Shown here piece after piece: positions 1 to 9,769 of a stretch of 64,000 bases of DNA. The translations under genes were made by a program, and so were the position numbers. The stretch's first letter is position 1; each line of letters opens with the position of its first letter. The stretch is from Closterium sp. NIES-65 (lineage: Eukaryota; Streptophyta; Zygnematophyceae; Desmidiales; Closteriaceae), in contig CANXME010002325.1 of the NCBI GenBank assembly GCA_948144175.1, forward strand, positions 186,001-250,000. The letters run 5' to 3'. Below the pieces are notes generated by a model. The model worked only from the letters and a program-made list of their open reading frames with translations. It did no database searches and had not been told where the DNA came from.

Positions 1-1236
1 ACCAGCAGTAGCAGCGGAAGCAGCAGCAGCGGAAGAGCCTGTGGGTTCAACCAGAGGGTCTCCCAGAAGGTCCACCAGAGGAGGTGGCGCAGAGTTAGTC
101 CTTCCAGAGTGGAGGAAGGTACTGTTTGGAGTTATATTAAAGGGGTCGTGTGACAATAACGAGGGGTGTTGTGACGAGGCTGAGGGAGGCTGTGACGATA
201 TCGAGGTCCAGAACGGGTCTGATGCAAGGTCAGGGTCTGGAGGCAAGTTGGGAGCATCAAAGCCGAATAATGGTGACGAGGATGCCACAAACGGCGATGA
301 ATCAAATCCAAAAACGTCGTCCTTCTGCTTCTGGAATTGCTGTTGGGACTGCTGGTTTTGCTCGAAATGGCTGGTACTTGTGTCTTCTGAAGGAGAGCTA
401 CTGGTAACCCCAAGAGGAATGTTGTCTAGAAATGCGAACGGATCTGCAGTGGTTTCTGTCCCGTCTCTCTTTGTCCCTGCTCCTGCTGCTGTTGCTGCTG
501 GTGCTGCTGCTTCTGCTGCTGCTGTTGCTGCTGCTGAGGCAGCAATAGGAACCTTTGCTGCTGACGTGGAAACTGGGCCACCTGCTGCTGACATGGAAGG
601 ATGTGCCGTTGCTGATCCTCCTGTTTGTCCGGCTACAGCAGTTCCCATCGCTCCCCCAACGCCAGAAGCCCCGTGCACCGCTCGAAGAAAACCCATGGCT
701 AGCTGTGCCGCTGCCAAAGGATCAATTTGTGACTGTAAGTGAGGCTCGGTTCCACCAATGAATGCGCCTGTACCGAGTCCGCCAGTTGTGCTAGGTGACA
801 ATGCATGAGCTCGTATTCCGTCGGAAAAACTTGTTGAACTAGAATCGGAAGAACCAAAGGCGTCTGCAGCAGCAAAAGGCGATGTGCTTGTAGCGAAAGT
901 GCTGGTTGTGCTTCTGCTCGCAGCAGAGGCTGTGGATGTGACTGAAGAGGAGGCTGAAGCGGATGAGCTCAGTCCGGTCCAGGAATCAAGCCAATCTTCA
1001 GGGATTGCCGAGGAACGCGAAGAATCTGCAGTGCTGCTGCTCGTGGTACTTCTCGTGTCCGTGACCCTGGTACTAGAGCTGGTGCCGATGTGCTTCTTAA
1101 CGGGTACAAGAGTCTCGGGTGGCAACGAGAGCGGGTTGACGGGTACTCGCGAGCCTGCAGGCTTCTTCCCGCCTCCAGCAACGAACGGCTGAGCGTCTTC
1201 GCCGGTGGCAAACGGATTATCATCAAAGCCGTCCAT
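1..1236 (-). CDS. N-terminal part of an unrecognised NPF/DPF-motif protein (runs off left edge)
   Basis: Read on the minus strand from ATG at 1236-1234, the frame stays open for 412 codons to the window edge, so stop and C-terminus lie outside. The protein starts MDGFDDNPFATG and is low-complexity (Ser/Ala/Thr/Gln rich). It carries an NPF tripeptide at residues 7-9 and DPF tripeptides at about 265, 340 and 364, plus QPF and two SPF. An LVDLLGDP stretch near the edge loosely resembles a clathrin box. NPF and DPF motifs are known ligands of EH domains and AP-2 ear domains, so a role in clathrin-linked trafficking is a reasonable inference. No folded domain is visible and I do not recognise the family. 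The plus-strand frame over 41-742 is only its antisense shadow. It is divergent from the LTD gene. Confidence 0.7.
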   Translation of the reverse strand, partial: MDGFDDNPFATGEDAQPFVAGGGKKPAGSRVPVNPLSLPPETLVPVKKHIGTSSSTRVTDTRSTTSSSTADSSRSSAIPEDWLDSWTGLSSSASASSSVTSTASAASRSTTSTFATSTSPFAAADAFGSSDSSSTSFSDGIRAHALSPSTTGGLGTGAFIGGTEPHLQSQIDPLAAAQLAMGFLRAVHGASGVGGAMGTAVAGQTGGSATAHPSMSAAGGPVSTSAAKVPIAASAAATAAAEAAAPAATAAGAGTKRDGTETTADPFAFLDNIPLGVTSSSPSEDTSTSHFEQNQQSQQQFQKQKDDVFGFDSSPFVASSSPLFGFDAPNLPPDPDLASDPFWTSISSQPPSASSQHPSLLSHDPFNITPNSTFLHSGRTNSAPPPLVDLLGDPLVEPTGSSAAAASAATAG

Positions 1237-2154
1237 TTCTGTGACCCTGTGACAGATTACAGGCGTTTTAGGTCAACGCGACCAGAACGGGTTCAGTGTC
1301 GGGTCAGTACTGCGAGTGCAGAGCCATACTGTCGCGCAATTGTATAGTCATCCTGTGACATTCTAGACCAAGGTAGCTATGTTGAAACTAAGTACGTAGC
1401 TCCACATTCTTCTGTAGTTCAGTTTGGCACACTAGAATGCTGCTGGGTCTGCCACCATAGGCAGAATCACCAGCCGTAATGACAGTAGTTTTCGTTACAA
1501 CCGGCTCCGACTTCATGTCAGAACCATTTTTCGTATGTCAATGATTGTTCAAAACAAAAACAAATACCCAATCAACAACAGAAAACAAATAGCTGACATC
1601 CTAATATCAGCAATTTATGGAATATATACACTGCGTGAAGCCCTTCGTCTTGTAATGAAGCACCGCACCGACTGATCCATAACATTCATGAAACATTGGG
1701 AGTTCCGACGTGGATTTTGTACCACGTGGCTCTGACTGGTTCGTGGTCGTCATTACCTTTTGCTTCGTTGCGGAACACAATCCCACACCACGGGGATGGG
1801 GTGTTTGCGCGCCCCCCTGAGAGAGGGTCTTCTGGCTCCGCTCCGCTCCAGTCCACAGACCGCGCCAAGCTTGTGGCTCGCTTCGCTGGTGATTGCGCAA
1901 CGCGTCCACAGTGTAATGTGCGCACATTACAGTACACTGGCGGCGGAACCAAGAGACCCAGCTGCGGGAACTGTCTGCTCTGCAGCACTAACTCTCTACG
2001 GAACTCCATGTCCACAAACTCTCGTCAAGGACTTTGATCAAGCTGCTGGACATTAGGCTTTTGGAGCAAGCGACATAAGTGCGGCATCCTTCATTTTCGG
2101 GAGATTTTCCTCAACTTGAACGTCTCAGCTGTTCTGTTTCCCTGAATATACAGG
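1237..2154. promoter_or_regulatory. Shared upstream region of two divergent genes, with a G-box
   Basis: About 0.9 kb separates the starts of the minus-strand NPF/DPF gene and the plus-strand LTD gene, so both promoters must lie here. A palindromic CCACGTGG at 1722-1729 is a perfect G-box core, the site plant bZIP and bHLH factors bind, often in light-regulated genes; that would fit a chloroplast gene. An A-rich tract lies around 1550-1570. I see no convincing TATA box, RNA gene or conserved coding frame. Confidence 0.35.
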
Positions 2155-3267
2155 ATGTCGTCCAGCACTGCCATCTCCCACGTCTCTGCGACCCTCGCCT
2201 CGCTGAGACTAGCTTCGACAAACGCACGTGTCCAGTCGTTCAGGCAATCTTCTTTCGGTACGCAGTCTTCCAGCTCCGTGCACACTCCAAATGCTTACCT
2301 TCCTCAAGTGCCGCTCCGCGTGCAGGGAATTCGGGAAGCGGTTTTGGATGTGAGAGAGGGGATGGTATTGGTCATAGTTAGATCACGTTGGTTCACAAGG
2401 TTCTATGTTTGTTTTTGTATCCTTCCTTCTCTTTCCATATCTGCAGTGCGTTCGGCCGCGCTGAAGCAGCGCCTGGGCGCCAACGTTGCCGCTGGATCGA
2501 GAGTCTCCGCGTGGTTCAAATTCGGGAAGAACGGCCTCGATGCGGAGTCGTCGGGTATCTACGGCAGTCAAGGACGGGACGATTTCGACAGAGACGACGT
2601 TGAACACGTAAGCGTGCCCTTTGTCTCCATTTTTTTCATAACAAATAAGGCTCGTGATTTGAAAGTGGAATGAAGAATCTTTGCTACAGTTTAGTCAGTC
2701 ATCTGTCCTTCCAAGCAAAAAAAAATCTGAATGCAAGGCAATAAGCTGGAGTGAGAGAGAACACTTTATGGGAGAATTAGGACCTCTGAAGAGTGGACAC
2801 GATTAGGGAGGAAATGTCTGAGGTAGAATTGTGGGTAAGCGTGGCCATGGACCCAAGGGTGTAGAGAGTGAGGGAAAAGTGAAGCTTCAGGTTAGCTGAT
2901 TGACGCGACAAATTTACGTCTCATAGTCTCTCAGGCAGTGCCAAACTCCATGCTCCTGTAATCTGAGTTCTGTCATTCGTCTCCTCATGCATTTGTGTTT
3001 CCATGGCAGTACTACAACTACATGGGTATGCTGGCAGTGGAGGGCACGTACGATAAGATGGAGAAGCTCCTGAACACAGGCATTCACCCTGTGGACCTTC
3101 TCCTCATGATGGCCGCTTCTGAGGGTGATAGGCCAAAGATCCAAGAGTTGCTTCGTGCTGGTGCAAACGGCAATGTGAAGGATATGGACGGCAGGACTGC
3201 ACTTGACAGGGCAGCTGATGACGAGATTAGGCAGCTTATCGCCGATGGCGCCGAGCAATTGGCCTAA
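2155..3267 (+). CDS. LTD: LTD-like chloroplast protein with C-terminal ankyrin region (LHCP translocation defect / GDC1 family)
   Basis: In Arabidopsis LTD binds imported light-harvesting chlorophyll proteins in the chloroplast and passes them to the cpSRP pathway. The first exon (from 2155) encodes a Ser/Thr/Ala-rich, acid-poor N-terminus typical of a transit peptide. An exon ending at 2607 (donor GTAAGC) carries the family block around AWFKFGKNG and DDFDRDDVE. The last exon (acceptor CAG at 3007-3009, coding 3010-3267) begins YYNYMGMLAVEGTYDKM and continues through HPVDLLLMMAASEGD and an ankyrin-like repeat to the stop at 3265-3267. The first intron is unsure. A clear pyrimidine tract and CAG put the second exon at 2447, but the obvious donors around 2350-2377 are out of phase with it; a donor at 2258 would be in phase. 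The frame stays open across this intron. Family assignment is firm; the exact first splice is not. Confidence 0.85.
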
Positions 3268-4256
3268 AGAAAACACTTTTTCCTTCCCACATTCTGTTTG
3301 ATCCAGCAATATGAAAATGCTCTAATTGGTCTCAATAATGAAGCCTGATGAGTTGGCAAAACTAGACCTGATTATTTAGTAAGTGGTTCAATCAGGGGTT
3401 CCGAGTGTGGGGCTGGTTTTGTTCTGAATTGGAATTTACTTTGTTTGCTTACTCTCAATAGAGAGCTACAGTAAGCTAACCTTTCAATTCCACTAGTGTG
3501 GTTTCCCTGTGTCGTCATTGTGCTAGGTCTACGAAAGACCAAACCTCGTCGCCCTGTCTCGGTAACCTTGTGCAGGGAGTGGTTGCCGTCGATTCGGTCA
3601 CGTTTTTCCCCGAACGGAGAAGATCGTGTTTCAGCCGCCACACGAAAATCGGTGTGGTTTGTGGGTGGGGTTGCTGGGCAAATGAAGTGGTTGGGTTCGT
3701 TGAGATTGTGGGTGGGGAGCGTGAGGTTCCTTGTTGCCCCCATTGTTCCCCCCCCCACCCTCCACCCGTCACATCACACCCCGCGCGCGTAGGCGGATAT
3801 TTCCCCCCCAGTCCTCACCCCTGCGCAAACAGTTGGTTGAGTTGAGAGGTGAGTGTGAGTGCGCCAGATGCTGCTTGGATGGGGGTGGGGGCCTTCATTC
3901 CCACCCCCACATTTCGCTCTCGGAGTTCCGCGTACCTTACGCGCCATGTCCACACTCCCCTCATCCCGGTCATTCCAAACTTGCGCCTACTGTACCCAAC
4001 CCACCGCCCCCTACCCTGTCAACCTTCCACCGAGTCCATTTGATGCTCTATCTACATTTCTGTAACTCAGCTAGATTGAGCGTGTCTAGCTGGGAGCTGG
4101 CTGTTGTCTGGCTGTGGTAGTTGATCTGTTGGTGATTGCCGGCGAGTTGTCAAATTTCTTCCTCTTCCGGTCTCGTTGAAGCAAAGGTTACTATTTTTTT
4201 TTCACTGGGGTTCAGTAAAGCTAGACAAACTGGCGAGCCAAAGCAGTAGCAGTAAG
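3268..4256. other. Intergenic: LTD 3' flank and MAP kinase promoter/5' UTR
   Basis: No convincing gene is visible in this 1 kb. A C-rich stretch lies around 3750-3770 and again near 3880-3930. A possible 5' UTR intron of the kinase gene runs from a GTGAGT at about 3849 to a T-rich tract ending in TTCAG at about 4214; this is a guess from splice-site consensus only. Confidence 0.3.
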
Positions 4257-5605
4257 ATGGCCACAAAGGTGGAACCCCCGGTGGGGACTTGTCCACCGGG
4301 GAAGCACCAGTTCATGCTGTGGCGAACGCTGTTTGAGATAGACGCCAAGTACACTCCGATCAAGCCCATTGGAAAGGGAGCTTATGGCGTCGTGTGCTCA
4401 GCGAGAAACGCGGATACAGGGGAGAAAGTGGCTATTAAGAAAATCAGCAATGCATTTGAGAATGCGACTGATGCTCGTCGCACTCTCCGTGAGATTAGGC
4501 TCCTTCGGCATCTGTACCATGAGAACATCATTGCAGTGAAGGACATTATGCCTCCTCCGGACAGGTTCACTTTCAATGACGTGTACGTCGTGTATGAGCT
4601 CATGGATACAGACCTTCACCAGATTATCCGGTCATCCCAGGCTCTGACAGACGACCACTGCCAATACTTTATCTATCAGGTATTTGTTTGATTTTTAGCA
4701 TCTGATCTAATTGAAGTTCAATGTCGCTTGCTTATCATTGATTTCTGTCATGCTGTCTGCTTTTATGCATGTCATTTGCAATTTGAGTTTCGAACTTAAT
4801 GATTTGGCGACATAAGCAGCAAGAAGCTCCTGAATTACAAATCTATTTTTGCATGTGAAATGTTGATTTGGCGACAAAGAAGCTCCCATTTTACAACTCC
4901 CATATTATTATTTTTGTTTCCCAGCTTCTTCGTGGACTCAAGTATGTCCATACGGCCAATGTGCTGCATCGAGATCTCAAGCCCAGCAACCTCCTCCTCA
5001 ATGCCAGTTGTGACCTCAAGATCTGCGATTTCGGTCTCGCGCGCACGGGAAGCGAGAAGGGTTTCATGACAGAGTATGTCGTGACTCGGTGGTACCGTGC
5101 TCCCGAGCTGCTGCTTTCCTGCGACGAGTACACCTTCGCCATTGACATGTGGTCTGTTGGTTGCATCTTCGCGGAGCTTCTGGGACGGAAGCCGCTTTTC
5201 CCTGGAAAGGATTACATCCATCAGCTGAAGCTGATCATCAACCTGATTGGTTCGCCTGACGAGGACGACCTTCATTTCATCTCCAGCCAAAAAGCTCGCA
5301 GCTACATCCGTTCGTTGCCGTACACTCCCAGAGTCTCGCTCTCTCGCCTCTACCCCAGGGCCAACCCCCTGGCCATCAACCTGATTGAGCGGATGCTCGT
5401 GTTTGACCCGAACAAGCGTATCACTGTGGAAGAGGCTTTGGAGCATCCGTACCTGTCCATGCTTCATGATCCTGCTGTGGAGCCGTCTGCTCCGGCGCCG
5501 TTTGAGTTCGACTTTGAGGATGAGGATCTGAAGGAGGCGGCGTTGCGTGAAAAGGTATGGCAAGAGATGCTGTACTACCATCCAGAGGTGGTCAGCAACA
5601 GCTAG
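4257..5605 (+). CDS. Group C mitogen-activated protein kinase (MPK1/2/7/14-like), two exons
   Basis: Serine/threonine kinase at the end of a MAP kinase cascade, activated by dual phosphorylation of its TEY loop. Exons are 4257-4679 and 4925-5605, joined in phase 0 between HCQYFIYQ and LLRGLKY, giving 367 residues, the usual size of the family. Visible parts: MATKVEPP start as in group C, glycine loop GKGAYG near residue 40, catalytic lysine in VAIKK (61), HRDLKPSN with Asp158, DFG at 176-178, TEY at 190-192, and a C-terminal common-docking region (LHDPAVEP followed by an acidic run). The two-exon layout matches angiosperm group C MAPKs. The upstream in-frame ATG at 4176 was not used because group C proteins start with MATxVxPP. 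All key residues are present. Confidence 0.95.
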
Positions 5606-5624
5606 ATGAAGTCGCGGAACCAGG

Positions 5625-5630
5625 AATAAA
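5625..5630 (+). terminator. Candidate polyadenylation signal of the MAP kinase gene
   Basis: AATAAA lies 20 bases after the kinase stop codon. It is the only canonical signal close by; plant 3' ends are often longer, so the cleavage site is unknown. Confidence 0.4.
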
Positions 5631-6330
5631 CACTTGAAGGTAATTTGGGAAAGGAGAGGGGGAAGCAAGAACGGGGATTGAGAGATTTGGGGGGATGGGG
5701 TGCGTCGAAGGGTGAAGAGACTGGAGTGTTTGGGTGCAAAGTCAGTTGCATTGCTGGCTTAGTGCACTGCTCAGTTCGAGAGCCAGATATGGGGCATATC
5801 CTCGTGGTTCTGGGAGGATGGGCTGGAATGTTTGGTGGCAATGTTGGGTTGAAAGAGTGGAGGAAGTCTGGTAGTCCAAGTCTTGTCCTATTGGCTTGGA
5901 GAAACTGTGTAGAGTTTGGAGTTGGGAGTTTAGAACCACCTTATAGCAGGAAGTCATGGACACGGTTTAATTCTGGTTGGAGGGAAGTGCAGGGCTCAGT
6001 TGGATCAGGTTGTGTGTCCTGGTTTGTGGGGGTTCTCTTGCATCTTCTTTCCCAATGGCAGTGGCAGTGTCCCTCATCATCTCCTTTTTTACCAAAGGAC
6101 GACTGTTCTTAGCAACAGGATTAGCATCATGGTTCATTCATGCGCATTATTAACTGCCATTTGTTTATCCCTATCGCAACTTTAGAATGCAAATGGATGA
6201 CTCAAATGTGTGATCTTCATACCTGCAAATGGATGTGTCCTAATATTTGTAAAGCACATGAACAGACTGTTCCCTTCTCACATGAGCAATTTTGGCTGGA
6301 AGCATTGCTAGCAACAACATGCAGGGCCCA
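5631..6330. other. Intergenic, nothing recognised
   Basis: Sequence downstream of the kinase gene without a coding frame, RNA gene or repeat that I can support. It may hold the rest of a long 3' UTR. Confidence 0.3.
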
Positions 6331-6331
6331 C

Positions 6332-6860
6332 GATATCAGGGCAAAACATCCTGATTACCCTGATTTCAGGATGGTGTTTTAAGTTTGCCCTGAAATTTCA
6401 GAATGACGATGAAATTTACCCTGTAACGTCAGGATGATTCATGTGTTTTGCCCTGAAATTTCAGAATGGCAGTGAGATTTTGCCCTGAAGCGTTAGGGTG
6501 AATGTAGAGGGATGCCCTGACTCATGGGAAGGGGAAGAAGGGGTGGAGGGGAGGGGGGGAGAGGGGGAGAGGGGAGGAGGGAGGCTCAGGGGTGTGTGTG
6601 CTAGTTTTGTCCCCCCCCCCCAAGGTTTTTGCTCAGCCCATTGTAGTGAAACCACTGAACAACCTGCTCCTCTCGTGGCTTCCCCTCCACTCTAGTGTCT
6701 AGTATTTTTTTGCCCTGAAACATCCGGATGAATTTCTGCTGGTGCCCTGAAATTTCAGGATTGCCAGGAAATTTTGCCCTGAAAAATCAGGGCATTTTGG
6801 AGAGTTTTCAAAAGTTGCCCTGAGGGCTCAGGGTGCCCTAAATCCTAGCACAGGCCCTGA
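6332..6860. repeat. Degenerate array of short palindromes with a 32-bp period (GCCCTGA half-site)
   Basis: The half-site GCCCTGA, often followed by its inverse as in CCTGAAATTTCAGG, recurs at 6387, 6418 (ACCCTG), 6450, 6482 and 6514, then at 6712, 6744, 6776, 6817 and 6854. Spacing is 31-33 bp within the two main blocks. At 6776 the arms GCCCTGA and TCAGGGC form a hairpin, and at 6817 another. The blocks are separated by a G-rich stretch (6535-6600) and unrelated sequence. It looks like a decayed minisatellite of palindromic units. Confidence 0.65.
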
Positions 6861-6924
6861 CAACATGGTTCTCAGTGGCACAGTGTTTTCCCCGCAACAT
6901 GGAGCAATTCTGGCTGAGTAGTTT

Positions 6925-6936
6925 CGTTACACAATG
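6925..6936. repeat. Target-site duplication of the LINE, left copy
   Basis: CGTTACACAATG here matches 61711-61722 exactly, 12 of 12 bases. It lies just outside the LINE poly(A) end (poly-T on this strand at 6940-6948). Confidence 0.7.
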
Positions 6937-7032
6937 TCCTTTTTTTTTTGTAATTGTATTATACACCGAAAAGGCAAGTGTACAAAACAAGAACAGTCGT
7001 AACTGCGCTTGGAGGCTAGGTGGTAACCCGCC

Positions 7033-7618
7033 TCAGTGTAGCTGCCCCGGCCTGATGCCGCCCCTTCTCTGTCGTGTCCAGACGGCTGCAAACCCCGCCT
7101 TCCACGTCCACTTCTTTGCGTTACTGTCTCTGATTCGATCTAGAAGCCTCATCTCCTGGCTGGGCCCTCCTCCACGTGTCCCCTTCCGCCCTGTTGCGCT
7201 GTCCTTCTGCAGTTTTTCACCCGCATGTTTCATGAAGACCCTTGCATGCAGCCGAAAAGCTGCCTCAATCCTCCACAGAACCCATCTCAACCGAAATTTC
7301 TGATCCCGGAAAGTCGCTTCACATCTCTCAACCCACAGCTGATAGATGGTGATCGCCGTAAGCGTTGCTTCCGGAAAAGCTGAGCTGGACGCCGCTCGCC
7401 CGAAAAGAAGGCCGCCCAGCGATGAGATTGTGCGCCCGGGATTGAGCATCCTGAGAGCCGTTTTCAAAGCCCCCACCACTGGCTGAATCCTCGGGCACCC
7501 GAAAAGACAGTGCTCGAGTGACTCCTCCTCGTTACAGTACGGACATTTCGGCTTCGAGCTGAGAAAAGCCAGCCTTTCCCCAACTTGAAGATTGAAATTA
7601 TGCACCCTGATCAAAACA
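7033..7618 (-). pseudogene. LINE ORF2 C-terminal part with zf-RVT zinc finger
   Basis: The frame runs from the PAT-like insertion point to a stop near 7033. It carries CPYCNEEESLEHCLFGC, the C-x2-C-x7-H-C-x3-C pattern of the zinc finger that follows reverse transcriptase in plant LINEs, then a basic tail. Its frame is compatible with the LINE part that ends at 49797, with the 42-kb insertion between them. Confidence 0.8.
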
Positions 7619-7765
7619 TGAATGATTTAGAAACATATTTCTAAATTTAATGATTGTGACAAGATTCAAAAAAGGGGAATGCAATAAGGAGGCATTCCCA
7701 TCTTATCCTTCGGCAGGTCCGCAGACCTGCCACCTAGTCTCATTTCACTCATCTCAATTTGAGTT
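7619..7765 (+). repeat. PAT-like split direct repeat, copy A1
   Basis: Matches 49475-49621 at about 143 of 147 positions. It begins with the palindrome ATTTAGAAA-CATA-TTTCTAAAT (7625-7646), followed by ATTGTGACAAG (7653-7663). Confidence 0.85.
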
Positions 7766-7851
7766 GGCACATTCTTCCTCCTATGGTTAGATCTGGATCT
7801 CATCTACCCTCAACCCTCCTACAAGAAGTTTTTGCTGCTCGACTTAACAAT

Positions 7852-9389
7852 ATGGCGAGCGGATTCGTTTCTGCTGTCAACGGACGGCCTCCTCCTACTC
7901 GCATTAATACAAGGAGCTCGTCTAGGCGTGGATCGCCTCGGAGGGATGATGACAGGACTTCAACTTCCGGAAGGGAGAGGTCTCGTTCGCCACGAAATGA
8001 ACATCGCGCGGCAATTACGGCTCTTGATTTAATTGGAGCCGCAGCTCGCGGAACCAACCGGAACGACAACGACGATCGTGCTCCAATCCCCTCGACTGGC
8101 GCTTGTAACAGTCGCCCTGACGAACGCAATCAGGAGGAATCTCGATCGAGACCCCGCCCTGCCGGCGCGACTGTTGCAGGAGGAACAGCAAATCGCCAGG
8201 GGCGTAATGATGACGCCCCTGGACCTCGCGTCAACCACGACGCGCCTCCCGGATTCGGAAATCCGGCTGCCAACACTGTAGCCGCGGCAGTTTCGGCCCC
8301 TCAAGCCCCTCGGGCCCCCCAGGCCCCTCGGGCCCCTCAGGCCCCTCTGGCGCGCGCGTCAGGCAAAGAAAGGCACGCGCCTGAGGGGCAGGGAGATCGC
8401 GCGCCACTGTCAGCAGCGCGCGTGGCGAATCTTTCGCCTGGAAGAAACTCGAGGCCCCCGTCGCGACAGAATTCGGACGAAATCAGGACCGCTCGCGCAG
8501 CTGCTCGTCCAGATTTCGCCGCGGTTTTGGAGAATCTTGACACTACTGCACAGGCGAATCTGCTCCAGATTCTGGCGCAACTTTCTGCAGCCCCTGCAAC
8601 ACGCCTTATGGAGCGTCCCGCTTCTCCAACTCCAGCGAACACTCGGGCTACACCTTCTCGGAGCGATCGTATGGAGCATCGAAACGTCAACAACCCGGTA
8701 CACAACGTCGACGCACTTCACCAAATGACCGAGCTTTTGGCGACGCTCCAGCGCAACCACGCCAACGGGAGGCCGGCTCGTCCCGAGAACCTTTGCCCAG
8801 CAACACGCAATGTCGAGGCTCCCGAGGCGGCCGTGGACGAGGAGGAAGGCGACCGTGGCATTTTCGAGGAGATTAACGAAGGTAACGGCCCTCGCTCTCT
8901 TCCGCATGCTCCCCCCACGCACTCGTCATCGGCACTCGTTCCTATCCCTCCAGCTCGTCCTCAGTTGCGATCGGCTCTTGTTAAGAGCGACGGCGTTCGC
9001 ACTCAAATGTTTGGTTTTGAAAGGATTCAAATTATTGCTCGCCATGCGTTGAGTGTTTTACCTTCCGAGGGGAGCGAACAAGCGACTCTCTATTTAAAAG
9101 AGATTGAACAAGAGGCCGAAGAAAAGATTATGTTCTTGTTCACCGCTGACCAGCGCGGTTTTGACGTGGCCAATGTGGCCCTGAAGATTAAATATGGAGA
9201 GGTGGTGGAGGATAAGACTGTTAAATCCGCCGCTCAAATTGTGGCGGCGATGAAAAAGAGTCGCCTCGATCGTACCACCTCCTACCCCCAGCGGTACAAC
9301 CAGAACAACCGTGGTAGGGGCAACGACGAACGCTCTTGGAACAAGTGGCGTCGCGACGGGGATGGCGTTGCTTCATTTGCAGTGAACCG
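7852..9389 (+). pseudogene. gag-like gene of the PAT-like element
   Basis: A long frame rich in Arg, Ser, Pro and Ala at its N-terminus (an SRSPRNEHR stretch; APQAPRAPQAP repeats near the middle) with a more ordered region toward its 3' end, followed by basic, Gly/Asn-rich sequence typical of nucleic-acid-binding gag tails. TRIM-1 interrupts it at 9390, and related sequence continues to about 10045. It sits just after A1 and before the RT gene, the usual place of gag in the DIRS order. Identity rests mostly on position. Confidence 0.6.
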
Positions 9390-9764
9390 TGTCAGTAGAT
9401 CTGCACTGTGAATGCCCGATTGATCCTGGAGAGGGTTACAGGCGCGTTCGCCTGGGGGGTTATGGGCGCACTGACCCGTTACTGAAACAAGCCCTTTTAT
9501 CCCAATGGTCTAGTGGTTGGGACTCTGACATGGTATCAGAGCGGTCTCGGGTTCGATTCCCGGTGTATGCACATGTAGGCCGTTGCCGCTGTGCTTAGTC
9601 CTGGGCCTCCCAATGTGGGGGAGTGTCAGTAGATCTGCACTGTGGATGCCCGATTGATCCTGGAGAGGGTTACAGGCGCGTTCGCCTGGGGGGTTATGGG
9701 CGCACTGACCCGTTACTGAAACAAGCCCTTTTATCCCAATGGTCTAGTGGTTGGGATTCTGACA
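9390..9764 (+). mobile_element. TRIM-1, miniature LTR retrotransposon
   Basis: LTRs 9390-9530 and 9624-9764 (141 bp each, 2 differences, TGTCAG...CTGACA). A 93-bp interior opens with TGGTATCAGAGC, the primer-binding site for initiator tRNA-Met, and ends with a purine-rich GTGGGGGAG. The target duplication AACCG lies at 9385-9389 and 9765-9769. It has no coding capacity, so it must have moved with borrowed enzymes. It is inserted in the gag-like gene of the PAT-like element. Looks whole. Confidence 0.9.
9506..9560 (+). promoter_or_regulatory. tRNA-like Pol III promoter spanning the TRIM-1 LTR and interior
   Basis: TGGTCTAGTGG (9506-9516), as in the D-arm of tRNA-Gln genes, fits the A box, and GGTTCGATTCC (9550-9560) fits the B box consensus exactly. 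They are 44 bases apart, within tRNA spacing. The first lies in the LTR and the second in the interior after the primer site. Confidence 0.6.
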
Positions 9765-9769
9765 AACCG

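Noticed and set aside
41-742. Plus-strand 233-residue frame
   Set aside because: It is antisense to the better minus-strand frame with DPF/NPF motifs and has no recognisable features.
1607-2056. Small frames on both strands upstream of LTD
   Set aside because: Overlapping frames on both strands without motifs; better explained as intergenic promoter DNA.
5645-6112. 155-residue frame after the MAP kinase
   Set aside because: No recognisable domain, G/T-rich, overlaps the expected 3' UTR.
6332-6860. CRISPR array from the 32-bp period
   Set aside because: The repeat is degenerate, the palindrome is the repeat itself and there are no unique spacers of constant length; the DNA is eukaryotic.
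9506-9560. A genuine tRNA gene
   Set aside because: D-arm and T-arm-like parts are present, but no matching acceptor stem or anticodon arm; the sequence spans an LTR border and recurs in three TRIMs.
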